Source of the DNA: Paenibacillus sp. ACRRY | GTDB lineage: Bacteria; Bacillota; Bacilli; Paenibacillales; Paenibacillaceae | Length of the DNA: 64,000 nucleotides | Direction of reading: 5' to 3' | NCBI RefSeq assembly: GCF_022346995.1 | Contig: NZ_JAKRNM010000001.1 | Coordinates: forward strand, 992,001 to 1,056,000 | Shown here: piece by piece, positions 41,888 through 50,900 of the stretch | How the letters are laid out: the number at the start of each line of letters is the position of its first letter | How positions within the stretch are numbered: position 1 is the stretch's first letter | Notes under the pieces: generated by a model | The model's input: only the letters and a program-made list of their open reading frames with translations | The model's database searches: none | Told to the model about the DNA's origin: nothing | Made by a program: the position numbers and the translations under genes

Positions 41888-42868
41888 ATGGAAAAGACAC
41901 AGCATGCATCAACTGTTTATCGCAAGGAACAAAGCAATACCGGATTTTGGCTCGTTGTTCTCGGTGCAGCCCTTTGGGGCGTAGATCCATTGTTCCGCAT
42001 TATTTTGCTGCAAACGATGACCTCTACTCAAATTGTACTGGTGGAACATATCATCGTGAGCTTAGTCGCCATACCCGTCTTATGGAAATTCCGCGCTGAT
42101 CTGAAAAATCTGCGAGCCCGTCACTGGATCGCCGTTATCTTTATCTCATGGGGCGGCTCAGCACTGGCAACGGTTCTATTCACACTGGCGTTAACGCACA
42201 ATGACCCTAATACCGTCTTGTTGCTGCAAAAAATGCAGCCTATCTTCGCGATTGTTTTGGCTAAATTCTTACTAAAGGAAACACTGCCGCGCCGATTCGG
42301 TTGGTTATTCATAGTGGCTCTTATAGGAACTTATCTACTTACGTTCGGCTTCACACTTCCGCTTGGAAACTGGAACAATTGGATTCACGCGGGCAGCCTG
42401 TTGTCACTTGGTGCTGCTGCCTTATGGGGCGGCTCTACGGTCATGGGCCGACTGATGCTGGGGCAAACCCGTTATGAGACGGTTACCTCTCTCCGCTTCG
42501 TCGTAGCTCTACCCTTGCTGATCTTCATGACCTGGAACGAAGGTGCAGCGTGGACCTTACCATCAGGTGCAGGAGAACAGGCAGCTGTTGCGCTCAACAT
42601 TCTGGGGCAGGCGTTATTACCAGGTTTACTCAGTCTATTGTTGTACTATAAAGGTCTCTCGTCCACCAAAGCTTCTGTGGCCACACTGGCTGAGCTAAGC
42701 TTCCCGATGGCCGGTGTACTTGTAAACTGGATTGCATTCCAAACCTTCATCACATGGGAACAACTGCTTGGATTCATCCTCATCTGGATTGCGCTGTTTG
42801 CTATATCCAAACAGCAGGAACGATCTACCACAGCCGCAGACGCGGCTCCTAAGCTTCGAACAGAGTAA
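41888..42868 (+). CDS. EamA/DMT transporter under FMN riboswitch, probable flavin transporter
   Basis: 326 residues, ten hydrophobic segments in two EamA repeats (GFWLVVLGAALWGVDPLFR ... ; GSLLSLGAAALWGGSTVMGRLML ...), with conserved TLALTHNDPNTVLLLQKMQPIFAIVLAKFLLKE and a second-repeat ASVATLAELSFPMAGVLVNW. Position right behind an FMN riboswitch argues for riboflavin or flavin transport; EamA-type riboflavin transporters (RibN) under FMN riboswitches are known in proteobacteria. Import or export cannot be told from sequence. ATG 41888 follows AAGGAG at 8 nt. Ends in a terminator. Confidence 0.88.
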   Translation: MEKTQHASTVYRKEQSNTGFWLVVLGAALWGVDPLFRIILLQTMTSTQIVLVEHIIVSLVAIPVLWKFRADLKNLRARHWIAVIFISWGGSALATVLFTLALTHNDPNTVLLLQKMQPIFAIVLAKFLLKETLPRRFGWLFIVALIGTYLLTFGFTLPLGNWNNWIHAGSLLSLGAAALWGGSTVMGRLMLGQTRYETVTSLRFVVALPLLIFMTWNEGAAWTLPSGAGEQAAVALNILGQALLPGLLSLLLYYKGLSSTKASVATLAELSFPMAGVLVNWIAFQTFITWEQLLGFILIWIALFAISKQQERSTTAADAAPKLRTE

Positions 42869-42891
42869 TGAAGATCATATTTGCACTTATT

Positions 42892-42938
42892 AAGGCACTG
42901 ACACATCCTTCTGGATCTGCAGTGCCTTTTGTCTTTTT
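42892..42938 (+). terminator. terminator of EamA transporter
   Basis: AAGGCACTG ... CAGTGCCTT, 9-bp arms, followed by TTGTCTTTTT. Confidence 0.85.
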
Positions 42939-43011
42939 ATAATTCCAGTGGTACGATGACATATGGAAAGGTAATTATTCTATTTCATTTTTACGGAGAG
43001 GAACGATCATC

Positions 43012-44508
43012 ATGTCTTCATTTTCATATACTTCCTATGATGCCATAGGTCTGGCTGAACTGGTTCGCTCACGGGAAGTCTCCCCCGTTGAATTGCTGGA
43101 AGCGGCTTACGCTCGCCTTGAAGAAGTTAACCCGCAGCTTAATGCGGTCATTCGTACATATGAAACACGCGCACGCGAGGAAGCCGGCTACGTTCGTCCT
43201 GGTGAACAGCCTTTTGCTGGCGTTCCATTGCTCCTCAAAGACATCTCGCAATCGCTGGAGGGGGAAATTCTGACTTCCGGTTCCCGTCTTCTGAAGGATC
43301 ATCGAGCATTACGCAATTCCAACTTTGTATCCCGGCTCCGGGATGCAGGCTTCGTTATTATTGGACATACAAATACACCTGAATTCGGCCTCAAAAATAT
43401 TACCGAGCCACGTCTTCACGGTCCGAGTCGCAATCCATGGAACACGAATCATTCACCGGGTGGTTCAAGCGGCGGTGCAGCTGCCGCTGTTGCTTCCGGT
43501 ATTGTCCCCATGGCCGGAGCCAGTGATGGCGGAGGTTCAATCCGGATTCCTGCTTCCTTCAGTGGACTATTCGGACTAAAACCTACCCGTGGAAGAACTC
43601 CTGTAGGACCAGGTGTTGGCCGTCAATGGCAAGGTGCATCCATTGATTTTGCGTTATCCCGTACTGTACGAGACAGTGCCGCCCTACTGGATACACTGCA
43701 GGTTATTCAGCCTGAAGCCGCGTTTCATGCTCCGCTCTTTCCGGGCAGTTATTTGGCCGATATGAACTATCCTCATCAACGCAAACTAAGAATCGCTTAT
43801 ACAACCAATTCACCAGTAGGCACCCCTGTTAGCGAGGATGCAAAGGAAGCAGTGTACAAGCTGGTTCGGTGGCTGGAAGAACAAGGTCATCATGTTGAGG
43901 AAAAACTGAGCCCCGTCAACGGCGTTCGGCTGATGGAGAACTATTATATGATGAACAGTGGTGAAATGGCGGCGATGATCTCCTCCATGGAGCATGCGAT
44001 GGGCAGATCTTTGACGTCTAGCGATATGGAGATTGAATCTTGGGTTCTGGCTGAGGCAGGAAAAAAAGTATCGGCTGCGGAATTCGTTCACAGTCTTGCC
44101 GAATGGGACGTAGCTGCCGCGCAGATGTCTACACTCTTCGAGCGTTATGACTTCTATATCACACCCGTTAATGCCTTTCCTGCACCAAAAGTTGGAGAAC
44201 TAACCCCTCATGAGGAGCAAATTCAGCATCTGATGCAGATTAGCGAATTGGACAAGGTGCACCAGCAGCAATTGATCTATGAAATGTTTGAACCGAGTCT
44301 TACCTACACCCCTTTCACCCAACTCGCTAACCTGACAGGCCAACCAGCGATAAGCGTGCCGCTGCACCTCACAGCCGATGGCTTACCTATGGGCGTACAG
44401 GTTATGGCAACCAAAGGGCGTGAAGACTGGTTGCTCCATCTGGCTGGCCAGTTGGAAGCATCCGAACTTTGGATCGGAATGAATGGCAATCCGCTTTTCC
44501 CTTTATAA
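43012..44508 (+). CDS. amidase-signature hydrolase
   Basis: 498 residues. Amidase signature triad seen: Lys in [11 protein letters not shown] (~73), cis-Ser in [16 protein letters not shown] (~150), nucleophile Ser in [14 protein letters not shown] (~177). The following [13 protein letters not shown] is typical of the family. Lacks a signal peptide, so cytosolic. Hydrolyses amide bonds of small molecules; 6-aminohexanoate-dimer-hydrolase-like proteins and GatA are relatives. No gatB/gatC nearby, so a tRNA role is unlikely. ATG preceded by GGAGAGGA. Followed by a long terminator. Confidence 0.9.
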   Translation: MSSFSYTSYDAIGLAELVRSREVSPVELLEAAYARLEEVNPQLNAVIRTYETRAREEAGYVRPGEQPFAGVPLLLKDISQSLEGEILTSGSRLLKDHRALRNSNFVSRLRDAGFVIIGHTNTPEFGLKNITEPRLHGPSRNPWNTNHSPGGSSGGAAAAVASGIVPMAGASDGGGSIRIPASFSGLFGLKPTRGRTPVGPGVGRQWQGASIDFALSRTVRDSAALLDTLQVIQPEAAFHAPLFPGSYLADMNYPHQRKLRIAYTTNSPVGTPVSEDAKEAVYKLVRWLEEQGHHVEEKLSPVNGVRLMENYYMMNSGEMAAMISSMEHAMGRSLTSSDMEIESWVLAEAGKKVSAAEFVHSLAEWDVAAAQMSTLFERYDFYITPVNAFPAPKVGELTPHEEQIQHLMQISELDKVHQQQLIYEMFEPSLTYTPFTQLANLTGQPAISVPLHLTADGLPMGVQVMATKGREDWLLHLAGQLEASELWIGMNGNPLFPL

Positions 44509-44521
44509 GAGAAAGAAAATG

Positions 44522-44591
44522 GACAACAATCTAGCTCCGTGACCAATTGAGAATATCAAGAGATCACGGAGTTAGTTGTCTTCAATTTTCT
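44522..44591 (+). terminator. terminator of amidase
   Basis: GACAAC-aat-CTAGCTCCGTGA ... TCACGGAGTTAG-TTGTC, a long stem, then TTCAATTTTC. Confidence 0.82.
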
Positions 44592-44682
44592 ACTTACAAT
44601 GAAATGTGTATGGCGTGTTCGTTTAATTTTAAGATCGGGAATGGCATACCATTTTTCAAATCATCAAAATTTCAATCAAATT

Positions 44683-44710
44683 AGTTTACATAATATTTAT
44701 TGTGTATACT
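44683..44710. other. dif-like 28-bp site B
   Basis: Minus-strand reading: left arm AGTATACACAA, spacer TAAATA, right arm TTATGTAAACT. Spacer and right arm are identical to site A at 35852-35879 and in the same orientation; only the left arms differ, and flanking sequence is unrelated. It lies between two terminators. Confidence 0.62.
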
Positions 44711-44872
44711 TATTGATATTTTCGTTCCATAATTAATTAAGTATATTTATATTTGAACGTCGCATCCGTCAAAAGGTACATCTCATTCAATGAGTTGAAC
44801 GGCATTATGAATTGCATTTTGCTGTTCTTCTGAGAATCGGCTTTCATCTCCATCCCAATCCCCTAAAGCACA

Positions 44873-44902
44873 ACAAAAAAAGCCGCTGCTTAGCGACTTT
44901 GT
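44873..44902 (-). terminator. terminator of apiosidase-like gene (GTCGCT family copy 1)
   Basis: Minus-strand AGTCGCT aagc AGCGGCT followed by TTTTTT. Nearly the same core recurs at 50845 and 54516. Confidence 0.85.
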
Positions 44903-44919
44903 GTAAACGAAATTTAGTT

Positions 44920-46404
44920 TTACTCCGCACGAACCATCCGAACAGCCATATATTGTTGCCCTGGAAGATCTATACGGAATGTTCCTTCATAGACTCCGTC
45001 CAGCCTTTGGATAGTCATATTCCAGGTGTCGATCAAATCCACCCGGAATTTCGTCCCGGGGACAAGATGAAATTCGCGATATCTAGGCCGATTGAAGCCG
45101 AAATAATACAGTAGATATTCTGATTCCGCTCCCGCTCTCGGTACGTCCCATTCAGATGGGAGAGGATCAAGTTTTGCTCCAGGCGCTTCCTCCAATAACT
45201 GACGCAAGAATGAGATTCGATCCGGACTGCTTCCGTGCAGCTCCCCTCCCTTGGACCACCATAGCACTTCTTCATCATTGAGATACGTTTCCCCATGCCC
45301 GACGTAACCTCCACGCATCGCACCTTCCCAGAATCGCCGAACCATCTCTTCACCTGTAATATTACCCCATCCTTGATCAATGTCACCTTCATATGCACAT
45401 TCATCAATTACAATAGGTTTGTTCCATTTCTCGCGCCATTCATTCGTAGCTTCAGAGGTTTTGTATACATCAACACGTTGAATACTGCAATGAGTTACCC
45501 ATGGTTTTGAATAATCGTAGAATGTCATGCAGTTATGATTTGAGATAAGATGTCCATACGGGTCCTGATTTGTGACATTGTGTGCAAACCGCTCCCAGTC
45601 ATCCAGTGACTTGTCTTGCATCAGATCATATTCGTTCGCAAGAGACCACCACACGTTATGAAACGAAGCCAATCTGGCCACGATATAGCGCAGGTATCTG
45701 TCGTCCGTATCTGCGTCCATTTTTGCGTATCCCCACCTATCATACGGATGGAAAAGGATCAAATCGGCCTGAATACCAACTTCAGCTAAGTCGTCGATTC
45801 GCGATTCCAGATGGCGGAAAAACTGTGGATTAAAACGTTCTGTATCCCATGTACCATCTTCCTGACGTTCAAAGGCCTCCAAACTCGGCTCATTATGGTT
45901 AAACAAGTAGGATTTCGGAAAAACACACATCCGAATTTTATTGAATGGAGACACTTTCAGAGAACGCAGTGTCCTTTCCTCAATCTCATGTTCCTGATGG
46001 GTCCAAGCATAACAAGTCGTTCCAATGGGGAGGTATGGCGTTAGATCTGAATATGCAAAATGGAATGTGTCCCGTACCCTCACTGGCCCGTGATTACCCT
46101 CTTTAGCTGGGGTACATTCAAATGATCCCTCTGACGCATCCAGCCATGAAAGATTGCTTGACATTCGGAACGTCCATGTACCGAGTGTTTCTGGCATGAA
46201 CCGAACACGGTAAACATCCTCGCCGTCATAAAATCCGATTACATGCAAAGTTTGCCCATCGCTTATAAATTCAGCACTTAATTCCACATCAACATACGGG
46301 TTTCCTGGAGCTGGTCCCCTGAATTCAAGTTCAATTCTGTCCCACTTGGCTACGGACTCGGAGTAATGGACTTCGGTAATACTTTTTTGGTTGGACACCT
46401 GCAT
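44920..46404 (-). CDS. apiosidase-like glycoside hydrolase (DUF5060-DUF4038-DUF5605 layout)
   Basis: 494 residues. N-terminal beta-sandwich (~10-100; VAKWDRIELEFRGPAPGNPYVDVEL, DGEDVYRVRFMPETLGTWTFRMSS) as in DUF5060, a (beta/alpha)8 apiosidase-like DUF4038 region (~115-400; YLPIGTTCYAWTH, FNKIRMCVFPKSY, ADLILFHPYDRWG, WWSLANEYDLM, IVIDECAYEGD), and a C-terminal beta domain (~410-494). Candidate catalytic Glu residues are in ANEYD and IDECAYEG. No signal peptide, implying an imported oligosaccharide as substrate. Sugar specificity unknown. ATG with GAGGAGAGG. Long upstream gap, own terminator. Confidence 0.82.
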   Translation of the reverse strand: MQVSNQKSITEVHYSESVAKWDRIELEFRGPAPGNPYVDVELSAEFISDGQTLHVIGFYDGEDVYRVRFMPETLGTWTFRMSSNLSWLDASEGSFECTPAKEGNHGPVRVRDTFHFAYSDLTPYLPIGTTCYAWTHQEHEIEERTLRSLKVSPFNKIRMCVFPKSYLFNHNEPSLEAFERQEDGTWDTERFNPQFFRHLESRIDDLAEVGIQADLILFHPYDRWGYAKMDADTDDRYLRYIVARLASFHNVWWSLANEYDLMQDKSLDDWERFAHNVTNQDPYGHLISNHNCMTFYDYSKPWVTHCSIQRVDVYKTSEATNEWREKWNKPIVIDECAYEGDIDQGWGNITGEEMVRRFWEGAMRGGYVGHGETYLNDEEVLWWSKGGELHGSSPDRISFLRQLLEEAPGAKLDPLPSEWDVPRAGAESEYLLYYFGFNRPRYREFHLVPGTKFRVDLIDTWNMTIQRLDGVYEGTFRIDLPGQQYMAVRMVRAE

Positions 46405-47020
46405 GTTTACCTCTCCTCTTTCCCTGATTTAAACTTGTAGATTTATAAATCAACGTGAGTAATCCTTGTCCTATCTATGTATTAGCTCTGGCAGAATTGA
46501 AATGTTGTGAATATATAATAGGACAGTTCAACAATACCATTTAATAATGAACCCTACAATAATATTTAGTATAATTTCATTTCTTTTTTTGATAAAAATT
46601 AGTTGTATTTTTTAGTCCCATTTTATATACCCTTCGTACATATCTCTATATTGAATAAAATTATCTATAATCTTCGCCTTTCCGGAGCATAAATCTGTAT
46701 TGAAAACTAAATTTATTCTTTTACATCATAATAAAATTGTTAATTAAACTTAATTTTATTGTTTTTGTTAATATACAATTTATGAACAATCCCATAAGAA
46801 GTGAAGAGTTGAGATTACCTTTGAGTATTTTATTTTAGTTTATTTGAACGTCTGCCTTCTTAAACAGTATCCTTACTTTTTCTTCTCCCACATGTCAAAA
46901 AGAACAAGTTTCTGTCCTAAGGATCGCTGGTATTATCGGATTGGCTTAATATGTAAAATCTCCAATTCAGGATGTTATTTATTATGAATACATCCGCATA
47001 CATGACGAGTTATTGCAAGA
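46405..47020. other. AT-rich intergenic, no recognised gene
   Basis: 616 bp. The promoter of the apiosidase-like gene must lie near 46430-46560, but no convincing -35/-10 pair was found. 46560-46860 is extremely AT-rich (poly-T and poly-A tracts, ATTTTATTG repeats) and without ORFs or hairpins of note. The 3' end of the gerC gene adjoins at 47021; no terminator for it was seen. Confidence 0.5.
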
Positions 47021-48156
47021 TTACTCCACTGCCCCGGTGGCAGCGATTCGAAGATCAACTTCTACATCAAATTGCGCACGGGACAACTCTTTTCCCCAAT
47101 TGTCCTGCACTTCCTTGTACGATGGGTACTGATATGCCCGCGCAAAGAATCCGAAACCGACAGGGTCTATTTCATATTGCTGGAATTTTTCAATGAGCTT
47201 CTCAATGGCTACTTTCATTTCCTCACTCAACTTTTTTTCCATGTCATTGAAATTATGCAGGAGTTCAAATTCAAGAAACTTTTCCGTGATGGCAATAATT
47301 GATTTTACGTTTACCTTGTATCGAAATTCCCCGTTCTCATAAGAAGATTTAATCTTGACCGAGGTACCCCCCAGAGTAAAACTTACTTTATCCACGTTAT
47401 CCACGTTATACGGAACCGTTTGTTGGAGTTTATCCACTGGAAAAGTGAGACTGATTCCAGGTCCCGCCTCCTTTTTCAAAATTTGAAGAAGTGAACTTTC
47501 CTGGTAGGTCAGGGACGTTCGGTACTGGGCTTGATGTGAAAGGAGAGTCGTTCCTTTAAGTATAATTTTGTTATTCTCAATTTTGATTTCCGAGACGGCA
47601 GGGGTCATCGCCCGGTCATACAATTGTCGATGCAGCTCTTGCGCAGTTGTTGAGACTGTGGCTGAACTTTTGCTTCCTGATTCGACAATCGCTTTTAAAA
47701 AGATGAGTATTGGCGGCTGATCCTTCGATTGGAAGTTAAAGATATCAGAAACTGGACCATCAACTGCGATGATCCTGTCGGTAATTGTATTACGCGGGTC
47801 GCGGAACGTAACATCCATTACCTTAAACCAATCCTTGTATTTAAGTAATTCTTTCCCTACAACTATGACCTGATAATTTCGTCCCGCTACCGAACCTGGA
47901 AATTGAGCATCCTGCTGATTCTTGGACTGTCTTAATCCCTCAGCTATCCCTTCTGCTTCGCGGCTTTTCTTTTGGATGTCTTTGCTGAATACAGGAGCTG
48001 AGACATAATAATGAAGCTTTTGGTCTTCGACATCCAAGCCGAGTGCCAGTGGAACGGTAGCATCTTCCAAATTAGTTTTACCACTTCCGCACCCTGTGAT
48101 TGAACACAACCATATACAAAGTACAATAGAAATGATTATTTTTTAACCCATTTCAT
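47021..48156 (-). pseudogene. gerC: Ger(x)C spore germinant-receptor lipoprotein, apparent frameshift near start
   Basis: GerAC-type lipoprotein. The natural start is ATG 48156, which overlaps the gerB stop (ATGA) and follows GGGAGG, but that frame stops after MKWVKK. The gene frame, reached by adding one A to the A6 run at 48139-48144, reads IIISIVLCIWLCSITGC: the hydrophobic segment and lipobox of a GerC signal peptide. The body is intact (LGLDVEDQKLHYYVSAPVF, ITDRIIAVDGPVSDIF, TTLLSHQAQYR, KVNVKSIIAITE, FARAYQYP). The only in-frame alternative is TTG 48109, which would lack the signal and an SD. Either a true deletion, slippage-dependent expression, or a sequencing error. Confidence 0.8.
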
Positions 48157-49247
48157 GTTCGTTTGCCTCCCTTCCATTTTTTATAGATGATTACATACAT
48201 AAGAAGGACTGCGGGCAATACGAATTCCATCACAAATCCAATGAAATTAAGTGAACTGTTGACTTGTGCAGCTGCCATAAAACTGGGGCGATAGATGAAA
48301 AAACTGATCTCAATGACAATACACCATATGGCAAGATGAGTTTTGTCCCGGCCTTTGCCCAACAGTGAAGCAGAACATCTGGATACAAGGTGCATGGCGG
48401 GAAGCCAAATACATGAGAATACAAACAAATAAAATGCAATAAATAACACTTCAACCCGTTCGATGAATTGAAATTCAATCGACTTCAAAATGCTGATCAC
48501 CGGATCATTGTATTCCCCGATCTCATCAGGACTAAAATATACAAAGCAAATAATGGTGATCCCCAAATACGCCAGGCAAGTAAGAGTATTGGAGATTAAC
48601 ATAGCCGTCATGGCCTTTTCCTTTTTCACTAGATGAGGGTACAAAAACAAAACCTGTCCAATGCCCAGCAATGGATAGATCATGATCTTTATGGATGAAA
48701 GTACAGGAAGCCAACCCTCTTTAAATAGCGGAAGCAAATAAAGCCAGTGAGCACGATGCAGCGTTGACAGATAAACCAGGGGAATCCATATGGAAAACAT
48801 CGAAACAATTTCGGTGTACCGCCCGATCACCTGAAATCCATGCTGTGCGATCTGATAGGTGGGAATCAGAAGCAGCAAGACCAGAATATATATATACGTC
48901 GTTGGCATCAACCAGAGTTTGATGACCAGCGTAGCAACCGCGTAACCATCATAAGCGAGCAGCAAATAATAGGCCATAAAAAGAAAAGTAACCAGTTTGG
49001 CTGCCCACCCGCCCATATAACGTCGAACTAATTCAAGTATTGTACTGTCCGGATTATGTTTCATCAATTTCACCATTGCTATGGAAGCTAACATCACCAG
49101 CCCCCATCCTAGAAAGATCGTCATCCAACCATCCGTTCCAGCATGTCTTGCAAGTTCTCTTGGGAGAGCCAGGAAGGCAACACTGATCTGGAAAGCAGAA
49201 ATCATAAGGATGAATTGAAGCGTCGTTATCGGGCGATATGTCTTCAT
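48153..49247 (-). CDS. gerB: GerAB-type spore germination protein (APC-superfamily)
   Basis: 364 residues, ten hydrophobic segments. Seen: ITTLQFILMISAFQISVAFLALPRELA in TM1, GTDGWMTIFLGW, FLFMAYYLLLAYDGYAV, IPLVYLSTLHRAHWLYLLPLF and a Lys-rich tail IIYKKWKGGKRT. Matches the endospore germination permease family, the subunit of GerA-type receptors thought to bind the germinant in the inner spore membrane. Middle gene of gerA-gerB-gerC: 3 nt after the gerA stop, ATGA overlap with gerC. SD AAGGAG. Confidence 0.92.
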   Translation of the reverse strand: MKTYRPITTLQFILMISAFQISVAFLALPRELARHAGTDGWMTIFLGWGLVMLASIAMVKLMKHNPDSTILELVRRYMGGWAAKLVTFLFMAYYLLLAYDGYAVATLVIKLWLMPTTYIYILVLLLLIPTYQIAQHGFQVIGRYTEIVSMFSIWIPLVYLSTLHRAHWLYLLPLFKEGWLPVLSSIKIMIYPLLGIGQVLFLYPHLVKKEKAMTAMLISNTLTCLAYLGITIICFVYFSPDEIGEYNDPVISILKSIEFQFIERVEVLFIAFYLFVFSCIWLPAMHLVSRCSASLLGKGRDKTHLAIWCIVIEISFFIYRPSFMAAAQVNSSLNFIGFVMEFVLPAVLLMYVIIYKKWKGGKRT

Positions 49248-49250
49248 GTA

Positions 49251-50752
49251 CTAATCCTTCTCCTTCCATCCCCTACTATTTCCTTGTCGCCTTGTCTGGC
49301 TAGATCGCGTGCTGATCGGGCGCGTGTTCATCATCCATAACGGCAACCGGAGTAAGGTATCCTTCCAATCCACGGGTCTGAATGGAGCAATAGGCGTACT
49401 ATAAGAAGCGTTAAGCGAGTTTAACGTTATTAATCTGCCGATTATGGTCATCATGCCGACAACCAGTCCAATGAAGCCGAACCAGGTGGCGAGAATCATC
49501 ATCATAAAACGCATTAATCGTACAGCCGCCACCATATCCTGATTCGGAATAATAAATGAGGATATCGCCGTAAACGCGACTACGATAACCATGACATTGC
49601 TAATCAGACCGGCCTGTACAACCGCCTGACCAATAACAATACCGCCGACAATACCTACTGTCTGACCTATCGGTGCTGGAAGCCGAACCCCTGCTTCTCT
49701 CAGCATCTCAAGCGTGAGTTCCATGATGATCGCTTCCACGAATGGAGGAAACGGAACTTGGCCTCTTGATTCACCAAGCGTTAGCAGCAGCTTCATAGGT
49801 ATAATTTCATAATGAAATGAAATAACGGAAATGAAAAAGCCCGGCAGAAAGATGGCGATAAAAAAAGCAAAAATTCGCAATATTCTAAGAAATGACGAGA
49901 TGGACCATCTGGAACTATAATCATCAACCGTTTGAAAAAAGAACATAAACGTAACAGGAGCTACCACTACACTCGGCGAACCATCAACGACAACGACACA
50001 CCGACCTTGAAGTATTTGCGAAGCAGCCGTATCCGGTCTTTCAGTTGTAATGATCTGGGGAAGCAAGGCAAGCGGTTGGTCTTCAATAAACTCAACTAAT
50101 TCGCCCGTGTTAATAATGGCGTCTACATCAATCGATTGAATGCGTTCTTCAAGAACTTTTATGATCTCAGGTTCAACCACATCCTCCAAATAAAGCAGGG
50201 ATACAGCCGTCTGCCCTCGTGTCCCAACGATATACCGTTTAAGCTTTAATTCTTTGTCCGCGATATAACGTCGAATCATGGCTATATTTTGAGAACCATT
50301 TTCTATAAATCCCTGATGTGCCCCTTTCAATGAAGGTTCTTGTTGAGGGTCCTCAATTGCACGTTGAGGAATACCTTTTGTATCCAATACAAAGGCTTCA
50401 CTTCGCCCTTCAATAAAAAGCACACTGTAGCCGATCATAATGGAAAGTTTGAGATCCTCCCACTTAGAATAAGGCTTTACGTACCCCACTGTTGTGATGA
50501 AGTCTTCCGATGGATTACCGGACTCTAGCTGAAGTGGAGAAAGAACATCATGATTAAGTATGGTCTTGTCAGTCATTTCATCCATGTATATGATGGCAGC
50601 TTGTTCACCGGTTTGTTTGATGCAGAGCTTTCGAACGATCAAGTCAGGAGTATTCGTAAAGATATCTTGAATTCTGGCGATGGATTCGCCCAAACTTGGA
50701 GTGATGCTATCATCTTTTGAGGTTGTGCCAGATGGTTGGGTAATTTTCTCAT
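49251..50752 (-). pseudogene. gerA: GerAA-type spore germination protein, apparent frameshift near start
   Basis: From TTG 50693 the frame encodes 480 residues of a GerA protein: cytosolic N-terminal domain (GESIARIQDIFTNTPDLIVRK, GYSVLFIEGRSEAFVLDTKG, RYIADKELKLKRYIVGTRGQTAVSLLY), then the membrane part (GRCVVVVDGSPSVVVAPVTFMFFFQTVDDY, FPPFVEAIIMELTLEMLREAGVRLP, VGIVGGIVIGQA, SSFIIPNQDMVAAVR). TTG 50693 has no SD. ATG 50752 does (GAAGGAAGTGG) but is in another frame; adding one A to the A4 run at 50744-50747 joins them as MRKITQPSGTTSKDD up to the gene body. Hence probably a one-base loss; otherwise a short TTG-started form. Confidence 0.8.
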
Positions 50753-50781
50753 TCCACTTCCTTCTTCAAGCAGCATTTCCT

Positions 50782-50811
50782 TATTATGACGATTATTCTC
50801 GTGTATATGCA
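50782..50811 (-). promoter_or_regulatory. sigma-G-like promoter of gerA operon
   Basis: Minus strand: TGCATA (50806-50811), 17-bp spacer, CATAATA (50782-50788). This closely fits the forespore sigma-G pattern (TGAATA, 17-18 bp, CATACTA). It lies 30 bp before the inferred gerA ATG 50752 and just after the terminator of the preceding gene. Confidence 0.65.
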
Positions 50812-50844
50812 TTTTGCTTAGGGAAGACAAACTCCAAGCTTGAA

Positions 50845-50876
50845 ATAAAAAAAAGTCGCTAAACATAGCGACTTGT
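50845..50876 (-). terminator. terminator of chemoreceptor gene (GTCGCT family copy 2)
   Basis: Minus strand AAGTCGCTA tgtt TAGCGACTT followed by TTTTTTATTT; close copy of the terminators at 44873 and 54516. Confidence 0.9.
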
Positions 50877-50900
50877 AATTGTGTAACATTATTTTTCATA

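Larger units (their letters stand above)
44509..44919. other. intergenic with dif-like site B
   Basis: 411 bp between the convergent amidase and apiosidase-like genes. Holds the amidase terminator (44522-44591), dif-like site B (44683-44710) and the minus-strand terminator (44873-44902). AT-rich; no ORF with a ribosome-binding site. Confidence 0.55.

Noticed and set aside
46972..47196. 74-residue plus-strand frame over the gerC end
   Set aside because: Opposite-strand shadow without an SD.
50639..50899. 86-residue minus-strand frame covering the gerA start region
   Set aside because: It crosses the chemoreceptor terminator and overlaps the gerA N-terminus; best explained as part of the frameshifted gerA start plus leader.
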